The position numbers and the translations under genes are program-made. A stretch of DNA of 64,000 bases from Polaromonas sp. (GTDB lineage Bacteria; Pseudomonadota; Gammaproteobacteria; Burkholderiales; Burkholderiaceae_C), in the NCBI RefSeq assembly GCF_012927485.1, contig NZ_JABBPC010000035.1, positions 1 to 64,000 on the forward strand. Direction: 5' to 3'. Shown one piece after another: positions 47,723 to 56,503 of this stretch (positions are counted from its first letter, which is position 1; the number at the start of each line of letters is the position of its first letter). The notes beneath the pieces are model-generated. The model was given only the letters and a program-made list of their open reading frames with translations, had not been told where the DNA came from and searched no databases.

Positions 47723-48313
47723 ATGAACGAACAAATCAACGATCTGCTTCAAAAAATGGCTGCGCTGGAGGCTGAACTGCAAACCGCCGTGCATAAACAG
47801 GAAAGCCGGGTGTTTTTTGAGATCAAGGGCAAGCGTGTCGAGTTTGAGCATTCAGTCAAAGAAGCGCACCGCAAACTCAAAACCAATGTTTTCCGCTGGC
47901 TGGTGACAGATCGGCCGCAAAACCTGATTACCGGGCCGCTGATCTACGGCATGGTGGTTCCCTTGTTGATGCTGGATATTTGCGTCAGCTTCTACCAGTG
48001 GACGTGTTTTCCGATCTATGGCATCGCCAAGGTGCGGCGCTCAGACTATCTGGTGTTTGACCGGCGGCATCTGGCTTACCTCAACATCATTGAAAAGTTT
48101 CACTGCACCTACTGCGAATATGGCAACGGCCTGCTGGGCTACATGGCCGAAATTCTGGCGCGCACAGAGCAATACTTTTGCCCCATCAAACACGCCCGCA
48201 AAATTCTTGCTCCCCATTCACGCTACAAGCGCTTTCTGGCCTACGGCGAGGCTGATGCCTATGAAGCAAAGCTGGAGGAGTTTCGAGTGGCGCTGGGCAA
48301 AGAAGTCAAATAG
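47723..48313 (+). CDS. Conserved hypothetical protein with Cys pair and membrane segment
   Basis: 196 residues, family not identified. The first 50 residues are helical and charged, likely a coiled coil (LLQKMAALEAELQTAV; VEFEHSVKEAHRKL). A hydrophobic segment follows at about residues 72-98 (LIYGMVVPLLMLDICVSFYQ). The conserved-looking core is IYGIAKVRRSDYLVFDRRHL, then IIEKFHCTYCEYGNGLL, with a C-T-Y-C pair, and TEQYFCPIKHARK. The Cys/His residues suggest a metal or redox site. It starts right after the transposase relic, so it has lost or replaced its original promoter. Confidence 0.7.
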   Translation: MNEQINDLLQKMAALEAELQTAVHKQESRVFFEIKGKRVEFEHSVKEAHRKLKTNVFRWLVTDRPQNLITGPLIYGMVVPLLMLDICVSFYQWTCFPIYGIAKVRRSDYLVFDRRHLAYLNIIEKFHCTYCEYGNGLLGYMAEILARTEQYFCPIKHARKILAPHSRYKRFLAYGEADAYEAKLEEFRVALGKEVK

Positions 48314-49190
48314 CCGGAAGTCCTTCGGTTGGTGAAACCGGAGGCGGCGCAATAGGTGGCAGCGTTGACCCGGGCAGCGGCGACCAGGCAGGTCGCTCAG
48401 TCACCTGCGAATCAACAATCACCATGTAGCGACCAGGCCAGGGCACGATCTGACGACCAGGCTTGATCACCCACAATTTTTCCCCGTTCGCCAGCGCCGT
48501 TTCATAGTCCGCATCGAGAACGCCGTGGTTGTCGATAAAGACGTTCAGTGTGCTCGGAATGCGAATACAGCCTTCGGATTCAACCCGTCCCAGGCGGGGC
48601 TCCAGCACTTTTGGGTCGGTGGCATGCATCTGCAGCCGCATTTTGCTGCTGCCACCGTCCCCCCAGCCGCGCTCGGCAAGCTGCCAGCCAAAATCAAAAA
48701 CCCGCATGTTCCGTAAGCCATAACCACGAATATGGTTTTTATTCAGCGTGCCTTCGGCGCGGAAGTCGGGGCTGTCCAGTGAGTGTGGAAAGACACCCAG
48801 CGGTGTTGTGAAATGCTCAAAAGTACCAACTTTTCCGGTGGAAACCGCCGTCGCACCCAGCCAGAACCAGCCGCCAGCGGGTATTTTCACCACCACAAAC
48901 GCGGCTTGCACGTTCGGACTGCGATCAACCAACACAAAGGCCTGCGCAGTTGTGTCCGTGATGGCCGCTGCTGCCAGGGAAAGTTTCAATAGTTCAAGGT
49001 ATTGCTGCTGATCGGCGACTGGAACGTCAAGCCGGTGATCGACCTCCCGTTCAAATTGCTCGCGCCATCGCTGCGGCTCCGCAGCGCCTGTCTCCGCACC
49101 ATCCGTGTGACCACGTCTTGAAAAAGCCATCAGACCGCCGAGTATCAGGAGTCGGCGTCGGTTATGCAGCAATCCAGTTGGGTTACTCAT
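48306..49190 (-). CDS. L,D-transpeptidase (YkuD) family protein
   Basis: 294 residues. The N-terminus (residues 1-25) has Arg-Arg followed by a hydrophobic stretch, RRRLLILGGLMAF, like a signal or anchor, possibly a Tat-type one. The YkuD catalytic part is in the second half: MHATDPKVLEPRLGRVESEG and then Cys208 in S-E-G-C-I-R-I-P. The usual motif is SHGC; here the His is replaced by Glu, which could lower activity or change specificity. Such enzymes crosslink peptidoglycan or attach proteins. ATG 49190 is chosen over 49229. It lies just downstream of an alcohol dehydrogenase gene and overlaps none of its coding sequence except 10 bases before this start. Confidence 0.7.
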   Translation of the reverse strand: MSNPTGLLHNRRRLLILGGLMAFSRRGHTDGAETGAAEPQRWREQFEREVDHRLDVPVADQQQYLELLKLSLAAAAITDTTAQAFVLVDRSPNVQAAFVVVKIPAGGWFWLGATAVSTGKVGTFEHFTTPLGVFPHSLDSPDFRAEGTLNKNHIRGYGLRNMRVFDFGWQLAERGWGDGGSSKMRLQMHATDPKVLEPRLGRVESEGCIRIPSTLNVFIDNHGVLDADYETALANGEKLWVIKPGRQIVPWPGRYMVIVDSQVTERPAWSPLPGSTLPPIAPPPVSPTEGLPAI

Positions 49191-49200
49191 ACGCCAACTT

Positions 49201-50184
49201 TCAAGGCACCAACACCGCAGCGCCGTCAAACCGGCCCGCCCGCAGATCAGCCAAAGCCTGGTTAGCCTGATTCAACGCATAGCGCGTGGTTTTGGTGACC
49301 AGGCCCATTTCGGGAGTTTTTTGTAAGAATTCGATGCCGTCCTGCCGCGTCAGGTTGGCGACTGACAACAATTGCCGCTCTTCCCACAGCAATTTGTAGG
49401 CAAAAGCAGGAATGTCACTCATGTGTATGCCCGCGCACACCACGCGCCCGCCTTTGCGCAGCCCCTTGAGCGCTATCGGCACCAGGCTGCCAACTGTCGC
49501 AAAAATGATAGCCGCGTCCAGCAGCTCTGGCGGCATGTCATCAGAGCCGCCGGCCCAGACTGCGCCCAGACTTTTGGCAAAAGCCTGGGTTGCCACGTCA
49601 CCTGGTTTTGTAAAAGCAAATACCCGCCGTCCCTGCCAGCGAGCCACCTGGGCGACGATATGGGCTGCCGCGCCAAAGCCGTAAAGTCCCAGATTTTTAG
49701 CGTTGTCTGTCATGCCCAGAGAGCGCCAGCCAATCAAACCTGCACACAGCAAGGGCGCCAGTGCCACATCTTCGCCCGATTCACCCAACGCAAATGCAAA
49801 ACGCGCATCGACAACGGTTGCCGTGGCGAAGCCACCGTCGCGGGTGTAACCGGTAAACAGAGGCTGGTCACACAGGTTTTCACGCTGCATCCTGCAATAA
49901 GGGCAAACGCCGCAGGTATGACCGAGCCATGGTACGCCCACACGCTCACCCAGCCGCAGCCCCTTCACGCCAGCGCCCATTGCGTCAATACGTCCCACAA
50001 TTTCGTGGCCCGGAATGATCGGCAGCATGGGATCGGGCAGTTCGCCGTCAACAACATGCAAATCAGTACGGCAAACGCCGCAAGCCGTGACTTTGACCCG
50101 GATTTCACCGGGACCGGGCAAACGATCTGCCAGCTCCGTCCATTCAAGCGGAGCGCCGATTTGTTTCAAAACCATGGCGTGCAT
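49201..50184 (-). CDS. Zinc-dependent alcohol dehydrogenase
   Basis: 327 residues, MDR superfamily. Catalytic zinc ligands are in ACGVCRTDLH (Cys about 37) and GHE (about 61); structural zinc cysteines are CGVCPYCRMQRENLC (about residues 91-105). The nucleotide-binding fold is GLYGFGAAAHIVAQVA, where the usual GxGxxG is G-F-G-A-A-A. It belongs to the group often annotated adhA-like alcohol dehydrogenases. It is on the same strand as nnr and the second dehydrogenase, but with a 73-base gap. Substrate is not known. Confidence 0.88.
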   Translation of the reverse strand: MHAMVLKQIGAPLEWTELADRLPGPGEIRVKVTACGVCRTDLHVVDGELPDPMLPIIPGHEIVGRIDAMGAGVKGLRLGERVGVPWLGHTCGVCPYCRMQRENLCDQPLFTGYTRDGGFATATVVDARFAFALGESGEDVALAPLLCAGLIGWRSLGMTDNAKNLGLYGFGAAAHIVAQVARWQGRRVFAFTKPGDVATQAFAKSLGAVWAGGSDDMPPELLDAAIIFATVGSLVPIALKGLRKGGRVVCAGIHMSDIPAFAYKLLWEERQLLSVANLTRQDGIEFLQKTPEMGLVTKTTRYALNQANQALADLRAGRFDGAAVLVP

Positions 50185-50257
50185 TACTTTTGCCCCTTCA
50201 TTTTGATATTAAATACTTAGCTGCTCGTGCATGCAGCGATTGCGCTGCGGCCAGTTT

Positions 50258-51715
50258 TTATTGAAACAATGATCTCAACACCGCAGGCAAGGCATCGGGC
50301 AAATCCTCCGCCATCAGACCAGGGCCAAACGCCGTGGCGGCAGCCCCATGCAGCCACACTGCGGCCGAGGCGGCCGGAAAGGGCGCCATGCCCTGAGCCA
50401 GCAAGCCCAGCACCATGCCGCCCAATACGTCTCCCGCGCCTGCGGTAGCCAGCGTGGCCGGTGCGTTGGTGTTGATAACCGCTCTGCCATCGGGCGCGGC
50501 AATCACGGTATCAGCGCCTTTCAATACCACCACAGCGCCGCTGCGGCGGGCGGCAGCGCGGGCGCGTGTGAGTTTGTCGCCAGTGGCATCAAACACGCGG
50601 TCGAACTCGCCCTCGTGCGGGGTGATGACACAGGGTCCGACGATGGCGCGGTCAAGCAGCGCCGGGTCGCGTTCAAAAACCGTGATGGCATCGGCGTCGA
50701 GCAAGGTGGCGCGGCCCGTTGCCAGCATGGCCAATGCCGCTTTGAGCGTATTTTCACTGGCACCCGCGCCAGGGCCAATCAGTAGCGCCGTAAAGCGTTT
50801 GTCGAGCAGCAGACGCAGCAGGTCTGGCAGTCCGGCCATCGGCTGCACCATGATGCTGGTTAGCGCGGCGGCGTAAACCGGCAAGGCCTCTTCGGGCACC
50901 ACAATCGTCGTCAACCCTGCACCCATGCGCGCTGCGGCTCGCGCCGCCATCCGGGCCGCGCCGGTCATGGGATAAGCGCCATAAACCAGTGCATGGCCAC
51001 GCGTGTATTTGTTGCCGCCCGGTAACGGCTCGGTCAGGTAGGTCCGCCAGAGTGCCGGGTCGTTCTCAAAAGTGTCAGGCACCACCTGCGTCCAAACCGA
51101 TGTCGGCGTGCCGATGTCGGCCACCACCAGCTCGCCGCACAAAACCCGACCCGGCAGCAGCAAGTGCCCCGGCTTTTTGCGGAAAAACGTTACTGTCAAC
51201 ACTGCAGGTACCGCTCCCATGACCTCGCCGGTGTTGCCCATGAGGCCGCTGGGCACATCAATCGCCACGATGGGGATCTGCTTTTCAGCGGCAGCGGCCA
51301 GCGTCTCGAAGGCTGGGCCGTGCAGTGGGCGGGTCAAACCGGCGCCAAAAAGCGCGTCGACTAACAGCTCTGCACCCTGCAGCGCGGCGTGCGACACCCG
51401 CTCGACCGGCCCATGCCAATGCGCCGCGTGGTAGGCCGCCTCGCCTGCCAGATCTTTACGCTCCCCCAGCAAGGCAAGCCGAACCGGCCAACCCGCATCC
51501 AGCAGCTGCAGCGCCACCACAAAACCATCCCCGCCGTTATTGCCAGGCCCGCAAAGCACGGTAACGGCACGCGGCGACCAGCGCTGCAGGATTTCATGCG
51601 CTACCGCCCTGCCTGCGTTGTGCATCAGCTGTACGCCTGAAATGCCAGCGGCGACCGACAGGCGATCGGCTTGCGCCATCTGGCTAACGTCAAGCAAGGC
51701 GGTTTTCAGATTCAT
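50258..51715 (-). CDS. nnr: Bifunctional NAD(P)HX epimerase / dehydratase (YjeF family)
   Basis: 485 residues. It repairs hydrated NADH and NADPH. The N-terminal epimerase domain has GPGNNGGDGFVVA (about residue 60) and the catalytic-region DALFGAGLTRPL. The C-terminal ribokinase-like dehydratase has ITPHEGEFDRVF and the final NTNAPATLATAGAGDVLGG (about residues 430-450). ATG 51715 is chosen; another at 51739 would still not reach the neighbouring gene. Its place between two NAD-dependent dehydrogenase genes suits a repair task for their cofactor. Confidence 0.92.
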   Translation of the reverse strand: MNLKTALLDVSQMAQADRLSVAAGISGVQLMHNAGRAVAHEILQRWSPRAVTVLCGPGNNGGDGFVVALQLLDAGWPVRLALLGERKDLAGEAAYHAAHWHGPVERVSHAALQGAELLVDALFGAGLTRPLHGPAFETLAAAAEKQIPIVAIDVPSGLMGNTGEVMGAVPAVLTVTFFRKKPGHLLLPGRVLCGELVVADIGTPTSVWTQVVPDTFENDPALWRTYLTEPLPGGNKYTRGHALVYGAYPMTGAARMAARAAARMGAGLTTIVVPEEALPVYAAALTSIMVQPMAGLPDLLRLLLDKRFTALLIGPGAGASENTLKAALAMLATGRATLLDADAITVFERDPALLDRAIVGPCVITPHEGEFDRVFDATGDKLTRARAAARRSGAVVVLKGADTVIAAPDGRAVINTNAPATLATAGAGDVLGGMVLGLLAQGMAPFPAASAAVWLHGAAATAFGPGLMAEDLPDALPAVLRSLFQ

Positions 51716-51743
51716 GTCCGTCGAGGCTTCAGCTTGCATCTGC

Positions 51744-52778
51744 TCAGCGACCTGCAAACTCAAGCACCACACGCGAAGGCACGTCGCCGGTTTTCAAGCG
51801 TTGCAACACTGAATTGATGGCCGACAGCGGTTGCAGCTCAATATCGGCCTTGACCTTGCCATTCGCTGCAAAAGCCAGCGCCTCGGCCATGTCGCGGCGG
51901 CTGCCCACAAAAGAGCCGCGAATCGTGATGCAGTTGGCCACCACGTCAAACAGCGGTGTGGGAAATTCACCCGGCGGAATACCCACCAGCACGCAGGTAC
52001 CCCATTTGCGCGTCATGCCCACACCTTGCTTAAAGGCTGGCAGCGATGGCGCGGTAATCAGCACGCCATGCGCGCCGCCGCCGGTGGCCTTGATGACCTC
52101 GGCAACCGGGTCGCCCTGTTTGGCATTGACCAGCGCATCGGCGCCTAGCTTTTTGGCATGGGCCAGCTTGCCGTCGTCGATGTCAACCGCACACACCTGC
52201 AAACCCATGGCTTTGGCGTACTGAACGCCCAAATGCCCCAAGCCGCCTACACCCGAAATCACCACCCATTCGCCTGGCCTGGCCTGAGTTTCCTTGATGC
52301 CTTTGTAGGACGTGAGGCCGGCACAGATCAGCGGTGCCGCAGCGCGTGCCGCAAGACCAGCGGGAATGCGGGCAACGTAGTTGGGGTCAGCCACGATGTA
52401 TTCGGCAAAACCACCGTTTTTGGTGTAGCCGCCAAACTGCGCCTCAGCGCAGACCGGTTCGCGTGCGGCCAGGCAATATTCGCAATGCCCGCAGGCTGAA
52501 TACAGCCACGGTACACCGACCCGGTCACCTTCCTTCACTGCGCTAACACCCGCGCCCAACGCCGTGACGATGCCAATACCCTCATGCCCCGGCGTGAAAG
52601 GCAAACCGGGTTTAAGCGGCCAGTCGCCTTCAGCCGCATGCAGGTCGGTATGGCAGACCCCGCACGCCTCGGTTTTGACCAGTACCTGGCCCGGGCCGGG
52701 TGTGGGAATGTCAACTTCCCGAATGACTAGCGGGTGGCCGAATTGCTCTACAAAAGCGGCTTGCATTTTGGGGTTCAT
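51744..52778 (-). CDS. adhP: AdhP-type zinc alcohol dehydrogenase
   Basis: 344 residues. It oxidises short primary alcohols with NAD+. Zinc ligands are in ACGVCHTDLHAAEGDWP (about residues 38-54) and GHEGIG; structural zinc cysteines are CGHCEYCLAAREPVC. The Rossmann motif is GVGGLGHLGVQYA (about residue 177). Sequence is very similar in pattern to the AdhP proteins of proteobacteria. It is followed by nnr on the same strand. The 287 bases upstream hold no gene that can be supported. Confidence 0.93.
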   Translation of the reverse strand: MNPKMQAAFVEQFGHPLVIREVDIPTPGPGQVLVKTEACGVCHTDLHAAEGDWPLKPGLPFTPGHEGIGIVTALGAGVSAVKEGDRVGVPWLYSACGHCEYCLAAREPVCAEAQFGGYTKNGGFAEYIVADPNYVARIPAGLAARAAAPLICAGLTSYKGIKETQARPGEWVVISGVGGLGHLGVQYAKAMGLQVCAVDIDDGKLAHAKKLGADALVNAKQGDPVAEVIKATGGGAHGVLITAPSLPAFKQGVGMTRKWGTCVLVGIPPGEFPTPLFDVVANCITIRGSFVGSRRDMAEALAFAANGKVKADIELQPLSAINSVLQRLKTGDVPSRVVLEFAGR

Positions 52779-53065
52779 GGGGTCGTCCTTAAGGTTAACT
52801 TACTTGCCGAAACGAAACCTAAAAAGAAAGCTGAAAATCGCGCTTCAGGCGACTCAACCGAGGCCGTGAACCGCGTGCGTTTCTTTCAACCTGGCAACGT
52901 TCATGTGCGCATCATGGTGTTGCGGTCGTCCCATCACGCCCAGTCTCAGGCGCAAACTGCTGCAGCTAGCGCGGCGCATGCGACAACCCTCAGAAATATG
53001 ATTTTGAAGAGGGGTTCATGTAAGCGCTGACCGGCAATTTCCCGCTGACCAGAACGTCTCCAGAT

Positions 53066-54448
53066 TCAGGCGGGTGCGTCCATCACCACCGTGCGCACGA
53101 GTTTTTTGTTCACAAACTCCTGAATGCCCATATTGCCCAGCTCGCGCCCGTAGCCGGAGTCCTTGATACCGCCAAAAGGCAGTTCTGCGTCGGTCCAGTC
53201 GATGTTGTTGACAAACATCATGCCGGTGTCAACCTGGCTGGCCACCCGCTTGCCGCGCGCGGCGTTTTTGGTCCAGACCGAGCCCCCCAAACCAAAGTCA
53301 GAGTCATTGGCCAGGGCAATTGCCTCTGCTTCGTCTTTGACGCGAAAAAATGAAACCACCGGGCCAAAAAACTCGTCCCTGAAAGCCGGGTTGCCGGGTT
53401 TGATGTCAGTCAGGATGGTGATTTCCATGAACGAGCCGGGCCGCTTTATGCGCTTGCCGCCCATCAGCACCTTGGCACCATGCACCACAGCTTCATCGAC
53501 CTGATGCACCAGTTGCAGCAAGGCCGCTTCGGTGGACAACGGTCCGTGGGTCGTGGCCTCCAGCATCGGGTCGCCTACCTTCAAGGCCGACAAGGCGGTT
53601 TTGAACTGCTCAATAAACTTGTCGGCAATCGACTCCAGCACGATGAAGCGTTTTGCGGCGCAGCAGGTTTGCCCGCCGTTGTACATGCGACCCCACACCG
53701 CCCACGGAATGGTTTTGGCCAGGTCGGCATCGTCCAGCACGATAAAAGCGTCGCTGCCACCCAGTTCCATAGACGACTTTTTCAGGTTTTGACCCGCCCG
53801 CGCTGCAATGCTGCGGCCGGCCACTACGCTGCCAGTCAAGGCCACGCCCTTGATGCGTACGTCGTCAATCAGCTTTTCTGACTGTTCATGCGAAATGACC
53901 AGATTGGTGTACAGGCCCGCCGGAGCGCCCGCATCCAGCAGCAGTTTTTCAAACGCCATCGCGCATTGCGGCACACAGCCGGCATGTTTGACCACCAGCG
54001 TGTTACCCGCCATCAACTGCGGGCCAGCGACGCGCGCCAGCTGGTAGTAGGGGAAATTCCAGGGTTCTACACAAAATAGTACACCAAAAGGCGTGCTTTC
54101 CATATGCGCTTCACCTGATTTAGGATGCAGTTTTTGAGGGGCCAGAAAGGCTTCGGCGTGCTGCGCGTAGTAGCTCAGAATGTCGGCGCTGAATTTGACT
54201 TCACCTCGCGCCTCATTGATGCGCTTGCCCATCTCCAGCGTCGCCAGTTTTGCAAAGTCGTCCACATGTCCACGCATCAGTGTGGCGGCTTTTTCAAGGA
54301 TGACGGCCCGCTCGGCGTAGGTTTTGGTCTTCCAGCTGGTGAAACAGGTTTGCGCTGTGGCAACAGCGTGTTCAAGCTGCGAGTCTGTCAGCTCCTTAAA
54401 CGTCTTGTCGACTTTGCCATTAAAGGGGTTGATGCTTTGGTACGCCAT
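53066..54448 (-). CDS. NAD(P)-dependent succinate-semialdehyde dehydrogenase
   Basis: 460 residues, aldehyde dehydrogenase superfamily, of the Sad/YneI subgroup (INPFNGKV at the start). Catalytic Cys is in NGGQTCCAAKRF (about residue 263) and Glu in MELGGSDAF (about residue 230). VEPWNFPYYQLARVAGPQLM is the cofactor side. In related organisms it converts succinate semialdehyde to succinate. With the alcohol dehydrogenases it could handle oxidation of a diol or alcohol to an acid, but that is inference. Confidence 0.88.
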   Translation of the reverse strand: MAYQSINPFNGKVDKTFKELTDSQLEHAVATAQTCFTSWKTKTYAERAVILEKAATLMRGHVDDFAKLATLEMGKRINEARGEVKFSADILSYYAQHAEAFLAPQKLHPKSGEAHMESTPFGVLFCVEPWNFPYYQLARVAGPQLMAGNTLVVKHAGCVPQCAMAFEKLLLDAGAPAGLYTNLVISHEQSEKLIDDVRIKGVALTGSVVAGRSIAARAGQNLKKSSMELGGSDAFIVLDDADLAKTIPWAVWGRMYNGGQTCCAAKRFIVLESIADKFIEQFKTALSALKVGDPMLEATTHGPLSTEAALLQLVHQVDEAVVHGAKVLMGGKRIKRPGSFMEITILTDIKPGNPAFRDEFFGPVVSFFRVKDEAEAIALANDSDFGLGGSVWTKNAARGKRVASQVDTGMMFVNNIDWTDAELPFGGIKDSGYGRELGNMGIQEFVNKKLVRTVVMDAPA

Positions 54449-54639
54449 ATGAAAGTGCTTTCATAAACTTCGCAGGCTGCAGAACCCGGAATTGAGCGCT
54501 GAAGGCTTTACGAGTGACAGAAATAGTGTGGCTTTAATCAGCTTGCGCGTCTGTTACCTGGCGAACACTGCCGTTCTCGGCGTTGGTAGGACCGATCTGT
54601 CGGGTCTAAAAGAAGGGCGTTGATGGGTAGGGTTACTGG

Positions 54640-54780
54640 CTAATGGGCTAACGGGATACTGTCAGCCGCAAGGCTTTGTAAAAGGCGTACGACCGCCTGC
54701 AGCGTGCCGTGCCCAATCACGAATTTATCGTGCACCTGTTTGCTCGCCTCGCCGTAAAAAGGTGTCGTCAGGTGGTCCAT
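54640..54780 (-). other. Small ORF, 46 residues, possible relic
   Basis: The ORF begins MDHLTTPFYGEASKQ and continues KFVIGHGTLQAVVRLLQSLA. Its composition looks like real coding sequence, but no family is recognised and the ribosome site is weak. Upstream codons in another frame look open as well, so it may be the end of a frameshifted gene. The interval 54449-54929 otherwise holds only the next small ORF. Confidence 0.3.
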
Positions 54781-54861
54781 TCGGCATGACCAAATCTACG
54801 GTCAGCGCAATCTGACGCGTTCCCAGCCTAGCGACCACTGAAAAGAGCCAAGAGTTCACAC

Positions 54862-54933
54862 ACCGCGGTACTTCGTCAAAAAAATCCAGGCGTCGCCGAG
54901 GTGAAGGAAGACCAGGGTCTGATACGGCGTCAT
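54862..54933 (-). other. Small ORF overlapping the stop of the 416-residue gene
   Basis: A 23-residue frame (MTPYQTLVFLHLGDAWIFL...) starts in an ATGA overlap with the stop of the upstream gene. It is hydrophobic. Overlap suggests translational coupling, but the small size makes chance likely. Confidence 0.25.
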
Positions 54934-56180
54934 GGTCGTTCCATGCGCCGGCGCAACAGCACAACCAAGATACTTGCTGATACGACAGTCGCGCCGACCG
55001 TCCAAGCCAGCACGGCGGGGAGCCCGGTGCGATAGTGCCAGGTGGCGATACTGGCAGCGATAAAGCCAATTTCGGTGGCACCAAACACCACCGTGAGCCA
55101 GAACTGCATTTGCGTCATGCGCTGCTGATAGCGAGTGGTCAGCGCGAAGCTGACCGTTTCCAGTCGATCCATCAGGGCGTCGTAGAGCTCGACGATGCCA
55201 AGCAATCGCTCGCCGTCCTCGGCCACTGCATCGCCGAAGCGGGTCGCCGCCAGGGTCGCGCCGTAGTATTCCTCAAGCCCGTCGGTGACTTGCTGCTTGA
55301 GTTCGAGCAAACCGTCGATGCTGGCCGGCGTGGACAAGGTGAGCCGTTGGTAGAGTTGTAGCAGCACGGCGCGCTCGACCAGCAGCAGCTCCAGCGTGAC
55401 CAGGAAAGGCACGGCGCTTCGTGGCGGCAAGCCCGACGCGACGGCTTCTGGGGCGGTGTCGTCTTCGCTGTCGTGAATGTCGAGTGCCGCGCGGCGTCCC
55501 AGTAGGGTGATGCCCCCCTCGCGAGCGCAATAATCTCGCGCCAATTCGGCGTCGATCACCGCAGGCTTGAGCGCGCGCATCGAACGGTCGCGCCACAGCA
55601 TTCTGACGATGTCGGCGGAGTGCCTGGCGGTGAAGGCGGCCAACGGCTGTTGGGGCAAGCGTACGACGCTGCACGGCAAGTATTGTCGGTAGGCGCGGCT
55701 TCCGCCGAGCGCCCGGTTCAGCGGCAGCAGCGCCTGCCAGACGCGCGTTGCGAGGCTGCCTTCGGCATGTTCGTCAAGCCGGGAGATCAAGCGCTTTGCA
55801 TCAAAATCTTGCGGCTGCCCTGGCTGCCACACCTCCCACAGCGCGGCACCGGAAATATGCGTGAACAAGTGCACGTCGATTACGGTTGGCGCGTGGGGAT
55901 CGTCCGGCGATGCGGTTAGCGTGAGGCGCCCCATCGGTAGGTGGGTGAGTCGTCCCCCTTCAATGAAGGCCTGCCCCAGGACATGGCTCTCGGTTTCGTA
56001 GCGCAACGCCCGATAGGTCGCCGCCTCTTGCGCTGAAAACGGTGTCAGAGCCGCAGCGTGAGCGGCCGCCGTGACCTCCAGCAGGCCGACCCGGCGATCA
56101 AGCGACACCGTGAACAGCAACGCAAACCCCGCGGCGACTCGAAGCGTCGTCGGTGCCGGCGTGGCAGAGGTGTCGGTCAT
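54930..56180 (-). CDS. Unrecognised C-tail-anchored membrane protein
   Basis: 416 residues; no family recognised. The N-terminal 180 residues look like a mixed alpha/beta domain (LRVAAGFALLFTVSLD; later VIDVHLFTHISGAALW). The middle is helical and rich in charged residues (ELLLVERAVLLQLYQRL; LKQQVTDGLEEYY). Two membrane spans close the protein at about residues 360-382 and 388-410, with a basic tail. The ordering of a helical bundle then two C-terminal spans recalls CorA- and RMD1-like proteins, but no G-M-N motif is present, so magnesium transport is not claimed. It lies 323 bases from an ECF sigma factor gene on the same strand. Its ATG has no obvious ribosome site. Confidence 0.6.
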   Translation of the reverse strand: MTDTSATPAPTTLRVAAGFALLFTVSLDRRVGLLEVTAAAHAAALTPFSAQEAATYRALRYETESHVLGQAFIEGGRLTHLPMGRLTLTASPDDPHAPTVIDVHLFTHISGAALWEVWQPGQPQDFDAKRLISRLDEHAEGSLATRVWQALLPLNRALGGSRAYRQYLPCSVVRLPQQPLAAFTARHSADIVRMLWRDRSMRALKPAVIDAELARDYCAREGGITLLGRRAALDIHDSEDDTAPEAVASGLPPRSAVPFLVTLELLLVERAVLLQLYQRLTLSTPASIDGLLELKQQVTDGLEEYYGATLAATRFGDAVAEDGERLLGIVELYDALMDRLETVSFALTTRYQQRMTQMQFWLTVVFGATEIGFIAASIATWHYRTGLPAVLAWTVGATVVSASILVVLLRRRMERP

Positions 56181-56350
56181 ACCGCCCAGTCGCCGTGGGT
56201 CAGCGCATCAGGGAACGGTTCGTGGAACGTCATCGCCGGTTGCTCCCACGGAGGGAAAGATAAAGAGGTTTCATGCGTCTTATGCTACGGCATCCAGGCA
56301 AATCGCAGCGTGCGCTAACGCTAACGAGCAGTTAAGGGTACAGGCGGTAA

Positions 56351-56464
56351 CCGTGAGCCATGGCTGGTTTTTTCGCGGCTGGGCACACCACCGGCGTGCA
56401 CCACCTTGCCGTTGCTGACGACCCCTGGCGCGGACATCACGCGGTCGCTCAGGAGCTTGCGCAG
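56351..56464 (-). pseudogene. C-terminal fragment of a thioredoxin-like protein
   Basis: One minus-strand frame reads SDRVMSAPGVVSNGKVVHAG followed by GVPSREKTS. This matches the C-terminal strand and cis-proline region (S-A-P-G-V-V) of small thioredoxin-fold proteins. The N-terminal half with the Cys pair is not found before it. The fragment ends about 40 bases from the sigma factor gene. The rest of 56181-56503 shows no gene. Confidence 0.5.
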
Positions 56465-56503
56465 GGGGGCCACTTATCCCGACGCTCGGGTTGAAGCCTG
56501 TGT

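Noticed and set aside
52779-53065. Plus-strand open frame between adhP and the semialdehyde dehydrogenase
   Set aside because: It overlaps the start of adhP, has no ribosome site and the translation is low in recognisable features.
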